A stretch of 6,233 bases of DNA from an uncultured Acetatifactor sp. (GTDB taxonomy: Bacteria; Bacillota; Clostridia; Lachnospirales; Lachnospiraceae), in assembly GCA_910587755.1 (NCBI GenBank), contig CAJUNZ010000100.1:3567-9799 (forward strand). Reading direction: 5' to 3'. Positions 5,416 through 6,233 of the stretch are shown in pieces. Made by a program: the position numbers and the translations under genes. A model generated the notes under the pieces. The model did not search any database, was not told the DNA's origin, and was given only the letters and a program-made list of their open reading frames with translations. Position 1 is the first letter of the stretch, and the number at the start of each line of letters is the position of its first letter.

Positions 5416-6233
5416 ATGAGCGAAAGTGACAGCAGGGTTTTGAAGGTGCTGGCAAAGCAGTACCGGAATATTGCGGCTGCATCCACGGAGATCATCAACC
5501 TGCAGTCCATTATGAACCTGCCCAAAGGAACGGAGCATTTTCTGACAGATATCCACGGGGAGTACGAGCAGTTCAACCATGTGCTGAAAAACGGATCCGG
5601 TTCAGTGCGGAAAAAGATTGACGAAGAGTTCGGGAATACCATCAGCAGCAGGGACAAAAGGAGCCTGGCCACTCTGATTTACTACCCGGAGGAAAAACTG
5701 GAGCTTGTTGTCAGGGAGGAGGAAAATCTTGAGGACTGGTACAAGATATCCCTCCACAGACTGGTGCAGATGATCAAACGTGTATCGTCAAAATATACAC
5801 GCTCCAAGGTGCGCAAGGCGCTGCCTCCTGATTTTGCCTATGTCATAGAGGAACTGATTACGGAGAAGGAAGAGATTCACGACAAAGAGGCATACTACAA
5901 TGAAATCCTCCATACCATTATCCGGATCGGGCGCGCTCCCCAGTTTATCACGGCTTTAAGTGAGCTGATACAGTGTCTGGTGATAGACCATCTTCACATT
6001 GTGGGGGATATCTATGACAGAGGGCCCGGGCCCCATGTGATCATGGACACTCTTTGTGACTATCATTCTGTAGATATACAGTGGGGAAATCATGATGTGG
6101 TGTGGATGGGAGCTGCCAGCGGGCATCTGGCCTGCATTGCCAATGTGGTCCGCATGGCTGCCCTGTACGGCAACCTGGGAACCCTGGAGGACGGGTACGG
6201 CATCAATCTGCTGCCCCTGGCGGCTTTTGCCAT
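5416..6233 (+). CDS. fbp: Class 3 fructose-1,6-bisphosphatase (partial, C-terminus outside window)
   Basis: This is the Firmicutes-type gluconeogenic phosphatase that converts fructose 1,6-bisphosphate to fructose 6-phosphate. It belongs to the metallophosphoesterase superfamily and is unrelated to class 1 FBPase. The first 272 codons are present; the family is about 640-670 residues. The metal-site motifs are intact: TDIHGEY with Asp45 and His47, GDIYDRG (197-203) and GNHD (224-227). HFLTDIHGEYEQFNHVLKNGSG, SSKYTRSKVRKALP and YHSVDIQWGNHDVVWMGA are close to the Bacillus form. The N-terminus is shorter than that of the Bacillus enzyme. The ATG at 5416 has AGAGG (5403-5407) 8 nt upstream. With 33 nt between dapB and fbp and no terminator or promoter seen in the gap, cotranscription is likely. 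Confidence 0.96.
   Translation, partial: MSESDSRVLKVLAKQYRNIAAASTEIINLQSIMNLPKGTEHFLTDIHGEYEQFNHVLKNGSGSVRKKIDEEFGNTISSRDKRSLATLIYYPEEKLELVVREEENLEDWYKISLHRLVQMIKRVSSKYTRSKVRKALPPDFAYVIEELITEKEEIHDKEAYYNEILHTIIRIGRAPQFITALSELIQCLVIDHLHIVGDIYDRGPGPHVIMDTLCDYHSVDIQWGNHDVVWMGAASGHLACIANVVRMAALYGNLGTLEDGYGINLLPLAAFA

Noticed and set aside
4585..5580. 331-residue minus-strand open frame opposite dapB and early fbp
   Set aside because: Antisense to two well-identified genes, with no recognisable domain in its composition.

Overview
The window looks like chromosomal housekeeping DNA from a Gram-positive anaerobe of the class Clostridia, most likely a Lachnospiraceae-type gut bacterium. This inference rests on strong GGAGG-type ribosome binding sites, GC-rich genes with AT-rich promoters, a class 3 (Firmicutes-type) fructose-1,6-bisphosphatase, and a small two-OB-fold single-strand-binding-like protein. 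No mobile element, CRISPR array, tRNA, rRNA or phage gene is visible.

Layout. Positions 1-1541 (minus strand) hold most of typA/bipA, a ribosome-associated translational GTPase whose C-terminus lies beyond the left edge. A 364-nt AT-rich divergent spacer follows, with a good extended -10 promoter for typA and the less clear start region of the next gene. All later genes read on the plus strand: a tandem OB-fold SSB-like protein (1906-2544); a diverged, C-terminally short ATP:corrinoid adenosyltransferase-family protein (2725-3222) with its own promoter and a structured leader; dapA (3515-4399); dapB (4609-5382); and the first 272 codons of fbp (from 5416), which runs off the right edge.

Functional logic. 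DapA and DapB catalyse the first two committed steps of the diaminopimelate/lysine branch, supplying cell-wall and protein precursors. fbp follows dapB by only 33 nt and is probably cotranscribed, linking a gluconeogenic enzyme to the dap genes. dapA and dapB are separated by 209 nt with palindromic elements, so they may be one operon with internal control or two units.

Most interesting signals. The genes themselves are ordinary; the less explained content is regulatory. A perfect 16-nt palindrome sits in the spacer of a TTGACA promoter upstream of dapA, with a second partial copy 17 nt upstream. About 250 nt of non-coding leader follows, containing a 10-bp terminator-like hairpin with a T run. 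It does not look like the classical lysine riboswitch to me. A second structured leader precedes the adenosyltransferase-like gene and does not resemble a cobalamin riboswitch. I see no clear evidence of a wholly new multi-gene system; the two leaders and the operator are the best candidates for undescribed regulation.
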